The notes under the pieces were generated by a model. That model was given only the letters and a program-made list of their open reading frames with translations, had not been told where the DNA came from and made no database searches. A stretch of 64,000 nt of DNA, taken from Flavobacterium terrigena (GTDB taxonomy: Bacteria > Bacteroidota > Bacteroidia > Flavobacteriales > Flavobacteriaceae). The stretch is from positions 434,001 to 498,000 of the forward strand of contig NZ_FNYA01000002.1 of NCBI RefSeq assembly GCF_900108955.1, written 5' to 3'. The position numbers and the translations under genes are program-made. Shown piece by piece: positions 8,473 to 15,629 of this stretch. The number at the start of each line of letters is the position of its first letter. Positions within the stretch are counted from its first letter, which is position 1.

Positions 8473-9555
8473 TTATTTGTTAATTATTTTTTCCTGATGT
8501 GCAATACTTTCTTGGTGAATGGCTTTGTAAATTTTTAATACAAACTCTTCTGTTAAACCTTTATCTTCTCCATCCAAAATCATACGCCCTAAAATTTCGT
8601 TCCAACGTTTGTTTTGTAAAATCGCCACGTTTTTCTCTTTTTTAAGTTGTCCGATTTTTTCGGCTAACTTCATACGTTTTCCTAAAATCTCAAGTAATTT
8701 CGTGTCTAATTCATCAATATAAGCACGTTGTAAAGCCATGGCTTTGTTCCATTCTGCATTTTCATCTGTTTCTTTTCTCATTTTCAAATCGACGAAAATT
8801 TGTTTCAAAGTATCAGGAGTTATTTGTTGTGACGCATCGCTCCAAGCATTATCTGGATCAATATGTGTTTCAATAATTAAGCCATCGTAATTTAAATCTA
8901 ACGCTTGTTGCGAAACTTCCTGAATCATATCTCTTTTTCCAGTGATGTGTGAAGGATCACAAATTAGTGGTAAATCGGGAAATTTATTTTGCAAATCAAT
9001 TGCAATTTGCCATTCTGGATTGTTTCTGAATTTCGTTTTTTCGTAAGTTGAAAACCCTCTATGAATCACACCTAATTTCTTAATTCCAGCATTATATAAA
9101 CGTTCCACACCACCAATCCATAAAGATAAATCGGGATTTACTGGATTTTTTACTAAAACAATTTTATCTGTATTTTGTAAAGCATCCGCAATTTCTTGAA
9201 CCGCGAATGGATTTACAGTCGTTCTTGCTCCAATCCACAACACATCAATATCATGTTCCAAAGCTAACTTAACGTGATGCGCATTAGCGACTTCAGTTGC
9301 CATTAATAAACCCGTTTCGGCTTTTGCTTTTTGCAACCATTTTAGTCCAATTTCACCCACACCTTCAAATCCACCCGGACGTGTTCTTGGTTTCCAAATT
9401 CCCGCACGAAAAATCGATACATCAGAATTTTTCAATTCGTGTGCAATTTTCAACACTTGTTCTTCGGTTTCAGCGCTGCACGGACCAGCAATTACTAGTG
9501 GATGATTTAAATTAAAATCGACCAACCATTGTTTATTTTCTTTTGTAATTTCCAT
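8473..9555 (-). CDS. Bifunctional DAHP synthase / chorismate mutase (type II)
   Basis: A 360-residue fusion. Residues about 1-260 are a class I-beta 3-deoxy-7-phosphoheptulonate synthase (first step of aromatic synthesis), seen in VIAGPCSAETEEQV, GIWKPRTRPGGFEGVG and the metal-site CDPSHITGKRDMI. Residues about 265-360 are an AroQ-type chorismate mutase (LQRAYIDELDTKLLEILGKRM...LAEKIGQLKKEKN...LQNKRW), which makes prephenate. Fusing entry and branch-point enzymes lets prephenate feed back on DAHP synthesis, as known for this fusion in other bacteria. Only 30 bp separate it from the upstream aminotransferase; a prephenate dehydrogenase gene, which I recall at this place in relatives, is absent. 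Confidence 0.93.
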   Translation of the reverse strand: MEITKENKQWLVDFNLNHPLVIAGPCSAETEEQVLKIAHELKNSDVSIFRAGIWKPRTRPGGFEGVGEIGLKWLQKAKAETGLLMATEVANAHHVKLALEHDIDVLWIGARTTVNPFAVQEIADALQNTDKIVLVKNPVNPDLSLWIGGVERLYNAGIKKLGVIHRGFSTYEKTKFRNNPEWQIAIDLQNKFPDLPLICDPSHITGKRDMIQEVSQQALDLNYDGLIIETHIDPDNAWSDASQQITPDTLKQIFVDLKMRKETDENAEWNKAMALQRAYIDELDTKLLEILGKRMKLAEKIGQLKKEKNVAILQNKRWNEILGRMILDGEDKGLTEEFVLKIYKAIHQESIAHQEKIINK

Positions 9556-9585
9556 AGTATAATTGTTTTACAAAGGTAACTCCTT

Positions 9586-10731
9586 TTATATTTTATTTAA
9601 TATTTCTTTAATTTTTTCTTCCGAAACGCAAAGCGAAAAACGAATGTAATTTTCTCCATTTGTTCCAAAAATTGTTCCTGGCACCACAAATAAATTTTTC
9701 TCTCTCAATAATATATTGACAAAATTTTCTGCAGATTTTTCTCTATTTGGAATTTTCGCCCAAACAAATAATCCAACACTTTTGGCATCATACGTACAGC
9801 CTAATTTATCTGCTAATTGAAAAACCAATTCACGTCTTTTGCTATACATTTTATTTAAATCATTAAACCAATCTTTTCCAGATTTTAAAGCTTCAATGGC
9901 GCCTTTTTGAATCGCATAAAACATACCGCTATCCATATTGCTTTTCACTTTTAAAATTGCCGAAATTAATGTCGCATCTCCGCTCACCATTCCGACACGC
10001 CAGCCTGCCATGTTGAACGTTTTACTCAATGAATTCAATTCTAAAACCACTTCTTTTGCGTCTTTAATTTGTAATAATGAAATCGGATTATCGTTTAAAA
10101 CAAAGCTATATGGATTGTCATTTACTAATAAAATTTGATGTCTTTTAGCAAATTTCACTAATCTTTCAAACAAATCAACACTTCCTTTTGCGCCTGTTGG
10201 CATGTGTGGATAACTTACCCACATTAGTTTCACTTTTGACAAATCTTGTTGTTCCAAAGCTTCAAAATCAGGTTCCCAATTCGTTGCTTCTTTTAAATCA
10301 TAAAAAACTGCCTTTGCTCCTACTAATTCGGTTACCGATTCGTAAGTTGGATAGCCTGGATTGGGAATTAACACTTCGTCACCCACATTTAAAAAAGCCA
10401 TAGAAATATGCATAATTCCTTCTTTAGAACCCATTAATGGTAAGATTTCCGAATCGGAATTTAATGTAACTTCAAATTGTGTTTGATAAAAATTAGCCAT
10501 TTCTTTTCGCAATTCTGGTAAACCTTGATAGCTTTGATATTCATGTGCTTTCACATCAAATAGTGCTTTCTGAATCGCTAACATTACTCTGTCTGAAGGC
10601 GCGCAATCTGGACTACCAATTCCCATATTAAGAATCGGTTTACCTTCGCTAACCAACTGACTAACTTCTTTTAATTTTCTTGAAAAATAGTATTCCTGAA
10701 CACTATGTAATCGATTTGCTGTTACTATCAT
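9586..10731 (-). CDS. PLP-dependent aminotransferase (aromatic / prephenate-type), class I
   Basis: A 381-residue fold-type I aminotransferase. Visible features are the N-terminal GIGSPDCAPS, the substrate-loop NPGYPTYESV, WVSYPHMPTGAKGS and the PLP lysine in SLSKTFNMAGWRVG (about residue 235), with the phosphate-binding Arg after it and the C-terminal IRFSLC arginine that binds the alpha-carboxylate. Its place between pheA and the DAHP synthase/chorismate mutase gene suggests it makes phenylalanine and tyrosine from their keto acids or aminates prephenate; the substrate is inferred from context. Its start overlaps the pheA stop by four bases (ATGA), indicating translational coupling. Confidence 0.88.
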   Translation of the reverse strand: MIVTANRLHSVQEYYFSRKLKEVSQLVSEGKPILNMGIGSPDCAPSDRVMLAIQKALFDVKAHEYQSYQGLPELRKEMANFYQTQFEVTLNSDSEILPLMGSKEGIMHISMAFLNVGDEVLIPNPGYPTYESVTELVGAKAVFYDLKEATNWEPDFEALEQQDLSKVKLMWVSYPHMPTGAKGSVDLFERLVKFAKRHQILLVNDNPYSFVLNDNPISLLQIKDAKEVVLELNSLSKTFNMAGWRVGMVSGDATLISAILKVKSNMDSGMFYAIQKGAIEALKSGKDWFNDLNKMYSKRRELVFQLADKLGCTYDAKSVGLFVWAKIPNREKSAENFVNILLREKNLFVVPGTIFGTNGENYIRFSLCVSEEKIKEILNKI

Positions 10732-11555
10732 TGGTCTCCTTTCGTGTATTCGCCTAAAACTTTTAAATTTTTGGTCATTAATTCCAAAATCTCTTTTGCT
10801 CTTTCATAATATTTATACTTTTCAAAAACCACATCTATAAAAAACGAATACTGAAAAGGCGTATCAATAATAGGCAATGATTGAATTTTTGTTAGGTTGA
10901 GTTGGCAAACATTCAATGCGTTTAAAACCGTTGCCAAGCCACCTTGCAAGTCGTCCAATTCAAATTTTATAGAAGCTTTATTGATTTTTTCTTTCAGAAA
11001 CACTTTGTTTTCATTCTTTAAAATCACGAATCGGGTTTTATTGCTTTTTACCGTATGAATTCCTGCCGCAATAATTTCTAAATCGTACATTTCTGCAGCA
11101 ATTGGTGCGGCAACAGCTCCAATTCCTTTTAATTGTTGTTCTTGAATTCGTTGAGCAGTTTCGGCCGTATCAACACTTTCAACTAGTTTTATATGTGGAT
11201 ATTGATTAAAAAAAACAGCACACTGTAAAAGCGCAATCGGATGCGAATGCACTTCTGTAATATCTTCAATTTTTTGCCCTTTCAACACCATTAAATTCAT
11301 ATGAATATCAAGATAATACTCCCCAATAATGTGCAAATTGTTTTGGTCAATTAGTGCATAATTTGGAATAATTGTGCCTGCAATAGAATTTTCTAAAGCC
11401 ATTACTCCTTTATGTACTTTGTTTTGTTTCAGGCTTTTCACTAAATCAGGAAACGACAAACACTCATCTAACTCAATATTAGATTGGAAATAGTTTTGTG
11501 CGACTTGATGGTGAAATGAACCTTTGATACCTTGAATTGCAATTTTTGTTTCCAT
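10728..11555 (-). CDS. pheA: Prephenate dehydratase
   Basis: A 275-residue monofunctional prephenate dehydratase (prephenate to phenylpyruvate). The catalytic domain starts IAIQGIKGSFHHQVAQ, includes MALENSIAGTI and the catalytic NKTRFVIL motif (about residues 170-177; Thr and Arg of TRF). A C-terminal ACT domain (FELDDLQGGLATVLNAL ... IQSLPI) is expected to bind phenylalanine for feedback inhibition. It is the first gene of the aromatic operon, and is preceded by an aromatic-rich leader ORF (11628-11708) and an intrinsic terminator (11562-11590), so its transcription is very likely controlled by attenuation. Confidence 0.93.
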   Translation of the reverse strand: METKIAIQGIKGSFHHQVAQNYFQSNIELDECLSFPDLVKSLKQNKVHKGVMALENSIAGTIIPNYALIDQNNLHIIGEYYLDIHMNLMVLKGQKIEDITEVHSHPIALLQCAVFFNQYPHIKLVESVDTAETAQRIQEQQLKGIGAVAAPIAAEMYDLEIIAAGIHTVKSNKTRFVILKNENKVFLKEKINKASIKFELDDLQGGLATVLNALNVCQLNLTKIQSLPIIDTPFQYSFFIDVVFEKYKYYERAKEILELMTKNLKVLGEYTKGDQ

Positions 11556-11561
11556 ATGGGC

Positions 11562-11590
11562 AAAAAAAAATCCCGATTTACATCGGGATT
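11562..11590 (-). terminator. Attenuator terminator ahead of pheA
   Basis: On the minus strand the stem AATCCCGAT / ATCGGGATT with loop GTAA is followed at once by a run of T, ending seven bases before the pheA start codon. The 5' arm and the bases before it (AACAATCCC, + strand 11585-11593) are fully complementary to GGGATTGTT (11642-11650) inside the last codons of the leader ORF. The same RNA can therefore form a terminator or an antiterminator. Confidence 0.88.
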
Positions 11591-11627
11591 GTTTATATAT
11601 AGTTAATTATCTTTTTAAATTTTTACA

Positions 11628-11708
11628 TCAAATAATACCATAACAATCCCTGTCCTCGTTCCAGAAGAAATAAAATGAATTGTTATAATATGTAGAATTT
11701 GTGTTCAT
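11628..11708 (-). CDS. Aromatic-rich leader peptide of the pheA operon
   Basis: A 26-codon ORF with ATG at 11708 and TGA at 11628. It encodes MNTNSTYYNNSFYFFW followed by ten more residues containing one Tyr; 8 of 26 residues are Phe, Tyr or Trp. It lies 20 bp downstream of a TAnnTTTG promoter box and upstream of the attenuator terminator. Its last codons (20-23) contain GGGATTGTT, which pairs with the terminator's 5' arm. Stalling at codons 12-16 for lack of charged aromatic tRNA would leave this segment free to form the antiterminator; a ribosome reaching the stop would mask it. The function is inferred from layout. Confidence 0.85.
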   Translation of the reverse strand: MNTNSTYYNNSFYFFWNEDRDCYGII

Positions 11709-11727
11709 TATTTTGTTGTCGAAAGAG

Positions 11728-11735
11728 CAAATGTA
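11728..11735 (-). promoter_or_regulatory. -7 box of the pheA operon promoter
   Basis: The minus strand reads TACATTTG, matching the Bacteroidota -7 consensus TAnnTTTG, 20 bp before the leader ATG. No clear -33 TTG is seen; the upstream region is a T-tract. Confidence 0.65.
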
Positions 11736-11765
11736 GAAAAAAAATTGATATAACCTAAAAAAATT

Positions 11766-12449
11766 TTAATAACTTAAACTTACTAAGCCATTATCTTGTA
11801 CAATTATTTGTCCAGTTATTCCGTTAGAATCTGAAGAAAGCAAAAAACAAGTGGTTTTTGAGACATCTATTGGATTTAAAATCCGTTTTAGCGGGTGTTT
11901 CGCAATCATATTTTCTTTTATTTGATCTGAACGTAAAATCCCAGAAGCTAATGTCGTATCGATGATAGATGGCGCAATAGCATTGACTCTAATTTTCGGA
12001 GCAAATTCTGCAGCTAAACTTTTTACTAAACCTTCAACTGCTCCTTTTGCTGCAGCAATACTAGCATGATAAGGCATTCCAGATTGAACCGCAACTGTAC
12101 TAAACATGACAACACTAGCTTGTTCCGATTTTTTTAAAGTTGGCAAATAATGTTGAAACACTTTTAAAGCTCCAAAAAAATTCACGTTTAAATCGGTATT
12201 AAAATCTTCTAAACTTAAGCGATTAAAAGGTTTCAAATTGATACTTCCTAAACAATACACCAAACCATCAAGAAATTCGATTGTTGGTAATTCACCTGAC
12301 AAAGCATCCAATTCATACCAATTCCCATTAAATGAATAAGATGGTTCTGAACGAGAAATTACGTGACAAAAATTACCTTTTTCGGATAATTCTTTTACAA
12401 TTTGCTCACCAACACCTTTACTTCCACCAATTACCAAATAATTTTTCAT
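11766..12449 (-). CDS. SDR family protein lacking the catalytic tyrosine
   Basis: A 227-residue short-chain dehydrogenase/reductase fold. The Rossmann dinucleotide motif is VIGGSKGVG (residues 6-14), and VNFFGALKVFQHYLP and RVNAIAPSII match the family. The active-site strand reads STVAVQSGMPYHASIAAAKGA: the Ser and Lys of the S-Y-K triad are there, but the position four residues before Lys, normally Tyr (YxxxK), is Ile. Ordinary SDR oxidoreductase chemistry is therefore doubtful. Its start overlaps the TIGR03643-type gene by four bases (ATGA), in a cluster with an ABC1 kinase-like gene and a TetR-like gene. The substrate is unknown. Confidence 0.8.
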   Translation of the reverse strand: MKNYLVIGGSKGVGEQIVKELSEKGNFCHVISRSEPSYSFNGNWYELDALSGELPTIEFLDGLVYCLGSINLKPFNRLSLEDFNTDLNVNFFGALKVFQHYLPTLKKSEQASVVMFSTVAVQSGMPYHASIAAAKGAVEGLVKSLAAEFAPKIRVNAIAPSIIDTTLASGILRSDQIKENMIAKHPLKRILNPIDVSKTTCFLLSSDSNGITGQIIVQDNGLVSLSY

Positions 12450-12724
12450 CGTTTACTAATTTTATTCTGAGTAATAGTTCTTTGCAAATTACATTTAAAA
12501 TTTCCAGTTACAAATTCTCTTAATTTTAAATGTTTCGTTTTTCTACCTTGAACTCGAGCGCGCCATAATTTAAAACTTGAAGGTTTCAATTCCATTCGCA
12601 TTAAATCAATAACTTCTTTTTCAGACAAGCCAAATTGAATTTTAATAGCTTCAAAAGTAGTTCGGTCTTCCCAAGCCATTTCAATAATTCTATCTATTTC
12701 AAGATCACTTAATTGATTTACCAT
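12446..12724 (-). CDS. TIGR03643 / DUF2805 family protein
   Basis: A 92-residue basic protein. The N-terminal two thirds (LSDLEIDRIIEMAWEDRTTF, then IKIQFGLSEKEVIDLMRMEL) match the small DUF2805/TIGR03643 family, with an HTH-like helical pattern and the typical continuation KLWRARVQGRKTKH. The function is not established; in other bacteria the family is often found next to SDR and photolyase genes, as I recall. It overlaps the SDR gene downstream by four bases and the stop/start junction of the ABC1 gene upstream by one base (TAATG), so the three genes are translationally coupled. Confidence 0.8.
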   Translation of the reverse strand: MVNQLSDLEIDRIIEMAWEDRTTFEAIKIQFGLSEKEVIDLMRMELKPSSFKLWRARVQGRKTKHLKLREFVTGNFKCNLQRTITQNKISKR

Positions 12725-14034
12725 TAATTAGATAAATATTTTTTAAAATCGTTAATTTTCACTTTTGCTTTGATGTCGAACATTAAACTGTATAAACCAA
12801 AAAAGGTGCGGTTCACATAAATAAAATGTTTAGAGCCTCTGTTCCCATTCATTTTTCTTAGTGTTTTGTCGCTTGCGAATTTCTCACTCAAAGCTGCAAT
12901 TTGATTTTGAAATTCGGGTTGTGCAAAATCAAAGACATCAGATTGAATTGGTTGTGTAAAAACACTTAATAATTCGTGAAACATATCCGTGAAAAATTCT
13001 AATTCTTTGGGCTTATCCGTAGTTTTTAAAATTTCTAATTCATACAGTTTTTTTGTAAAATATTCCATATCATTTAAAGAATCCGGTGTAGAAACTTCAA
13101 AATAAGGCACATAAAAATCATTTGGAATTTCCTTCATACAGCCAAAATCAATCGCAATTAAATTGTCGTTTGTATCTACTAAAAAGTTCCCTGGATGTGG
13201 ATCTGCGTGAAATTTTTTCAATTGGTGAATTTGATACATATAAAAATTCCACAACGTTTGTCCCACTTTATTGCGTTGTTCTTGAGAAGCATTGCTCGAA
13301 CAAAATTCAGATAAATGAATGCCGTTCATCCAATCCATTGTGATGATTTTGTCTGAAGAAAATTCTGGATAGTAATGTGGAAATAGTAAATTTTCGATTT
13401 TCTCACAATCTTCAATGACTTTCATCGATTGCGAAATTTCTAATTTATAATCTGTTTCTTCTGTTAATTTATCTTCTACTTCTTGGAAATATTCATCCGA
13501 AGTTCCTTGTAAATTGAACATTCTAATCGCAATTGGTTTTACCAAAGCAATATCAGAACTAATACTTTCACGAATGCCAGGATATTGGATTTTTACTGCA
13601 AGTTCTTTTCCGTTTTTCTTCGCTTTATGAACTTGACCTATACTTGCCGCATTTATGGAATCTGGAGAAAAACTATCAAATAATTCTTCTGGATATTGTT
13701 TAAAATATGTTTTAAATGTTTTTCGAACCAAAGGCGCCGACAAAGGTGGAACAGAAAACTGCGACAACGAAAACTTATCTACATAAGATTGCGGTAGCAA
13801 ATTTTTTTCCATACTTAGCATTTGAGCTACTTTTAAAGCACTTCCTTTCAATTCTTTTAATCCATCATAAATATCCGCAGCATTATTTTCGTGTAATTTA
13901 TCTTTAGTTAAAGACGGATTTACAACTTTTTCTCCATAATATTTTAGGTAATTTCCTCCAACTTTCACACCAGTTGTAACTAATTTCGTTACACGCTCAA
14001 TCTTTCCTGTTGGAATACTGTCTATTTTTTTCAT
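12724..14034 (-). CDS. ABC1/AarF/UbiB-type atypical kinase
   Basis: A 436-residue protein of the ABC1 (AarF/UbiB/COQ8) family. Family motifs are visible: the KxGQ-region equivalent LKELKGSALKVAQMLSM (about residues 61-77), the Ala-rich nucleotide loop SINAASIGQVHKA, VKIQYPGI with the conserved Lys, the catalytic HADPHPGNFLV and the metal-binding IDFGCMKEI (DFG). KxGQ is altered here (KVAQ). Members are linked to quinone synthesis or lipid homeostasis; this organism makes menaquinone (see ubiE/menG), so ubiquinone synthesis is unlikely. It is preceded by a TetR-like gene 15 bp upstream, suggesting shared regulation. Confidence 0.88.
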   Translation of the reverse strand: MKKIDSIPTGKIERVTKLVTTGVKVGGNYLKYYGEKVVNPSLTKDKLHENNAADIYDGLKELKGSALKVAQMLSMEKNLLPQSYVDKFSLSQFSVPPLSAPLVRKTFKTYFKQYPEELFDSFSPDSINAASIGQVHKAKKNGKELAVKIQYPGIRESISSDIALVKPIAIRMFNLQGTSDEYFQEVEDKLTEETDYKLEISQSMKVIEDCEKIENLLFPHYYPEFSSDKIITMDWMNGIHLSEFCSSNASQEQRNKVGQTLWNFYMYQIHQLKKFHADPHPGNFLVDTNDNLIAIDFGCMKEIPNDFYVPYFEVSTPDSLNDMEYFTKKLYELEILKTTDKPKELEFFTDMFHELLSVFTQPIQSDVFDFAQPEFQNQIAALSEKFASDKTLRKMNGNRGSKHFIYVNRTFFGLYSLMFDIKAKVKINDFKKYLSN

Positions 14035-14049
14035 TATTTTATTTTGAAT

Positions 14050-14727
14050 TTATGATTTAGAAAACATGCCATTCATTTGTTCTTTCCATAAAAATTTTCC
14101 AAAATCAATTACACTTTGTGTTGGAATGTTATAGGCTAAATCGAAACTAGCTTTTATTGATTTTTCAATAAAAACATCTGTTTTTTCGAAATTTGGAGAT
14201 TCGTCATGCATCCAAAAATTGAAAATGGAAAGGAATTGCAACCAAGAAGCTTCTTGTAAGACTTTGTCTTGAATTTTTACAACCGTTTCTTGTTCAATTT
14301 TGATTGGTTTTTCTAAAATAGTTAAGGCATATTCCAAATACACTTCACGAAGTTTTGACAATTTGCCTAAGTTTTTCATTGGGTTTTTATCTTCTTTAAG
14401 TAAGTAAATGACAAAGCTTCTGTTTGCAGTTGCCATTTCGAAAAAAGTAAAATAAAATGCTGATAATTTATCTGCACTTTCATACGACTGATATGCTTCA
14501 TTTTTTTCTAACAATTCTAAAGTATAAGCAAACATAGAAACAAAATATTGTTTTTCTAAAAATTCAAAAGAAGCAAAAAATTGATAAAATTCACTTTCCT
14601 CCATATTGTTTTGTTTGGCAAATTCATAAACCGAATTTGGTTTTTTACCATGCGTTAAACAATAATCAGTATATGCAGAAACAATTACATCTTCAGTAAT
14701 CACTTTCTTTTTTTTTGGTGCAGCCAT
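14050..14727 (-). CDS. TetR-like transcriptional regulator
   Basis: A 225-residue, mainly helical protein. The N-terminal 60 residues (TEDVIVSAYTDYCLTHG ... SVYEFAKQNNMEESEFYQFF) have the length and helix pattern of a TetR DNA-binding domain, with the YxxF end of the recognition region. The rest resembles the C-terminal ligand/dimer domain annotated in Flavobacteria as TetR C-terminal type. The N-terminus begins with a basic MAAPKKKK. It lies 15 bp upstream of the ABC1-kinase gene, which it may regulate, and diverges from the gldA-like gene across 117 bp. The ligand is unknown. Confidence 0.75.
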   Translation of the reverse strand: MAAPKKKKVITEDVIVSAYTDYCLTHGKKPNSVYEFAKQNNMEESEFYQFFASFEFLEKQYFVSMFAYTLELLEKNEAYQSYESADKLSAFYFTFFEMATANRSFVIYLLKEDKNPMKNLGKLSKLREVYLEYALTILEKPIKIEQETVVKIQDKVLQEASWLQFLSIFNFWMHDESPNFEKTDVFIEKSIKASFDLAYNIPTQSVIDFGKFLWKEQMNGMFSKS

Positions 14728-14822
14728 AAGTCGTTAATTTTGTTCAACAAATTTACAGAAAAACTCAACAACAAAATAAACATTAACTTATATTTATCTA
14801 TCGTTGTATTACATTTATTTAT

Positions 14823-14830
14823 TATTTTTG
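14823..14830 (+). promoter_or_regulatory. -7 box ahead of the gldA-like gene
   Basis: TATTTTTG matches TAnnTTTG, with a TTG at 14804-14806 as a candidate -33 element 16 bp upstream. It lies just before the ATG at 14845 and inside the longer open frame, which supports the downstream start for the gene. Confidence 0.55.
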
Positions 14831-14844
14831 TGGAAAACAAGAAC

Positions 14845-15531
14845 ATGTCAATAGAAGTAAAAAACATTACCAAAACATACGGAACACAAAAAGCGTTAGA
14901 TAACGTAAATTTTTCTGTAAAGAAAGGCGAAATTGTAGGTTTTTTAGGTCCGAATGGAGCTGGAAAATCGACTTTAATGAAAATATTGACTACGTATTTA
15001 ACTGCAGATGAAGGTGAAGCGACTGTAAATGGTTTTGATGTGACTTCAGCTCAAAAAAGCGTACAACAATCGGTTGGTTATTTACCAGAACATAATCCGT
15101 TGTATTTAGATTTATATGTTCGTGAGTATTTAGAGTTTAGTGCTGATGTACATAAAACAGATAAATCTCGTATTCAAGAAGTGATTGAATTGACAGGTTT
15201 AACTCCAGAATGTCATAAAAAAATTGGCGAACTTTCTAAAGGATATCGTCAACGTGTGGGTTTAGCAACAGCTTTACTTCACAATCCAGATGTTTTGATT
15301 TTAGACGAACCAACAACAGGTTTAGATCCGAATCAATTGGTTGAAATTAGAGAATTAATTAAGAATATCGGGAAAGACAAAACCGTATTTTTATCTACAC
15401 ATATTATGCAAGAAGTGGAAGCTATTTGCGACAGAATTATCATTATTCACAAAGGAAAAATTGTAGAAGACGCTCAAATTTCGGACTTAGGAAACAATTT
15501 AGAAAAAGTTTTTAGAGAGAAAACGAAGTAG
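14845..15531 (+). CDS. gldA: ABC transporter ATP-binding protein, GldA-like, short form
   Basis: A 228-residue ABC ATPase with Walker A GPNGAGKST (about residues 36-44), Q-loop, signature LSKGYRQRVGLA, Walker B VLILDEPTTGLDP and H-loop STHIMQEVEAICD. The sequence closely follows the Flavobacterium gliding motility ATPase GldA (GYLPEHNPLYLDLYVREYL, LTTYLTADEG). GldA proteins I recall are about 300 residues; this one stops after the ATPase domain (EKVFREKTK) and lacks the C-terminal extension. The frame is open 105 bp further upstream, but a promoter-like TATTTTTG lies there, so I start at 14845. No gldF/gldG membrane partners are next to it. It may instead be a GldA paralogue. Confidence 0.8.
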   Translation: MSIEVKNITKTYGTQKALDNVNFSVKKGEIVGFLGPNGAGKSTLMKILTTYLTADEGEATVNGFDVTSAQKSVQQSVGYLPEHNPLYLDLYVREYLEFSADVHKTDKSRIQEVIELTGLTPECHKKIGELSKGYRQRVGLATALLHNPDVLILDEPTTGLDPNQLVEIRELIKNIGKDKTVFLSTHIMQEVEAICDRIIIIHKGKIVEDAQISDLGNNLEKVFREKTK

Positions 15532-15559
15532 GTTTAACCTCTATAATACTTCATAAAAA

Positions 15560-15588
15560 AATCTCTTCATAAAGTTTATGAAGAGATT
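15560..15588. terminator. Bidirectional terminator between gldA-like gene and BNR protein gene
   Basis: The stem AATCTCTTCAT / ATGAAGAGATT with loop AAAGTTT is flanked by A-run and T-run, so it can end transcription from both converging genes. A near copy of the same stem occurs at 17037-17071. Confidence 0.85.
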
Positions 15589-15629
15589 TTTTTTATATTT
15601 TCTTTATTAAATTTAAGCTTAAAAAAGCA

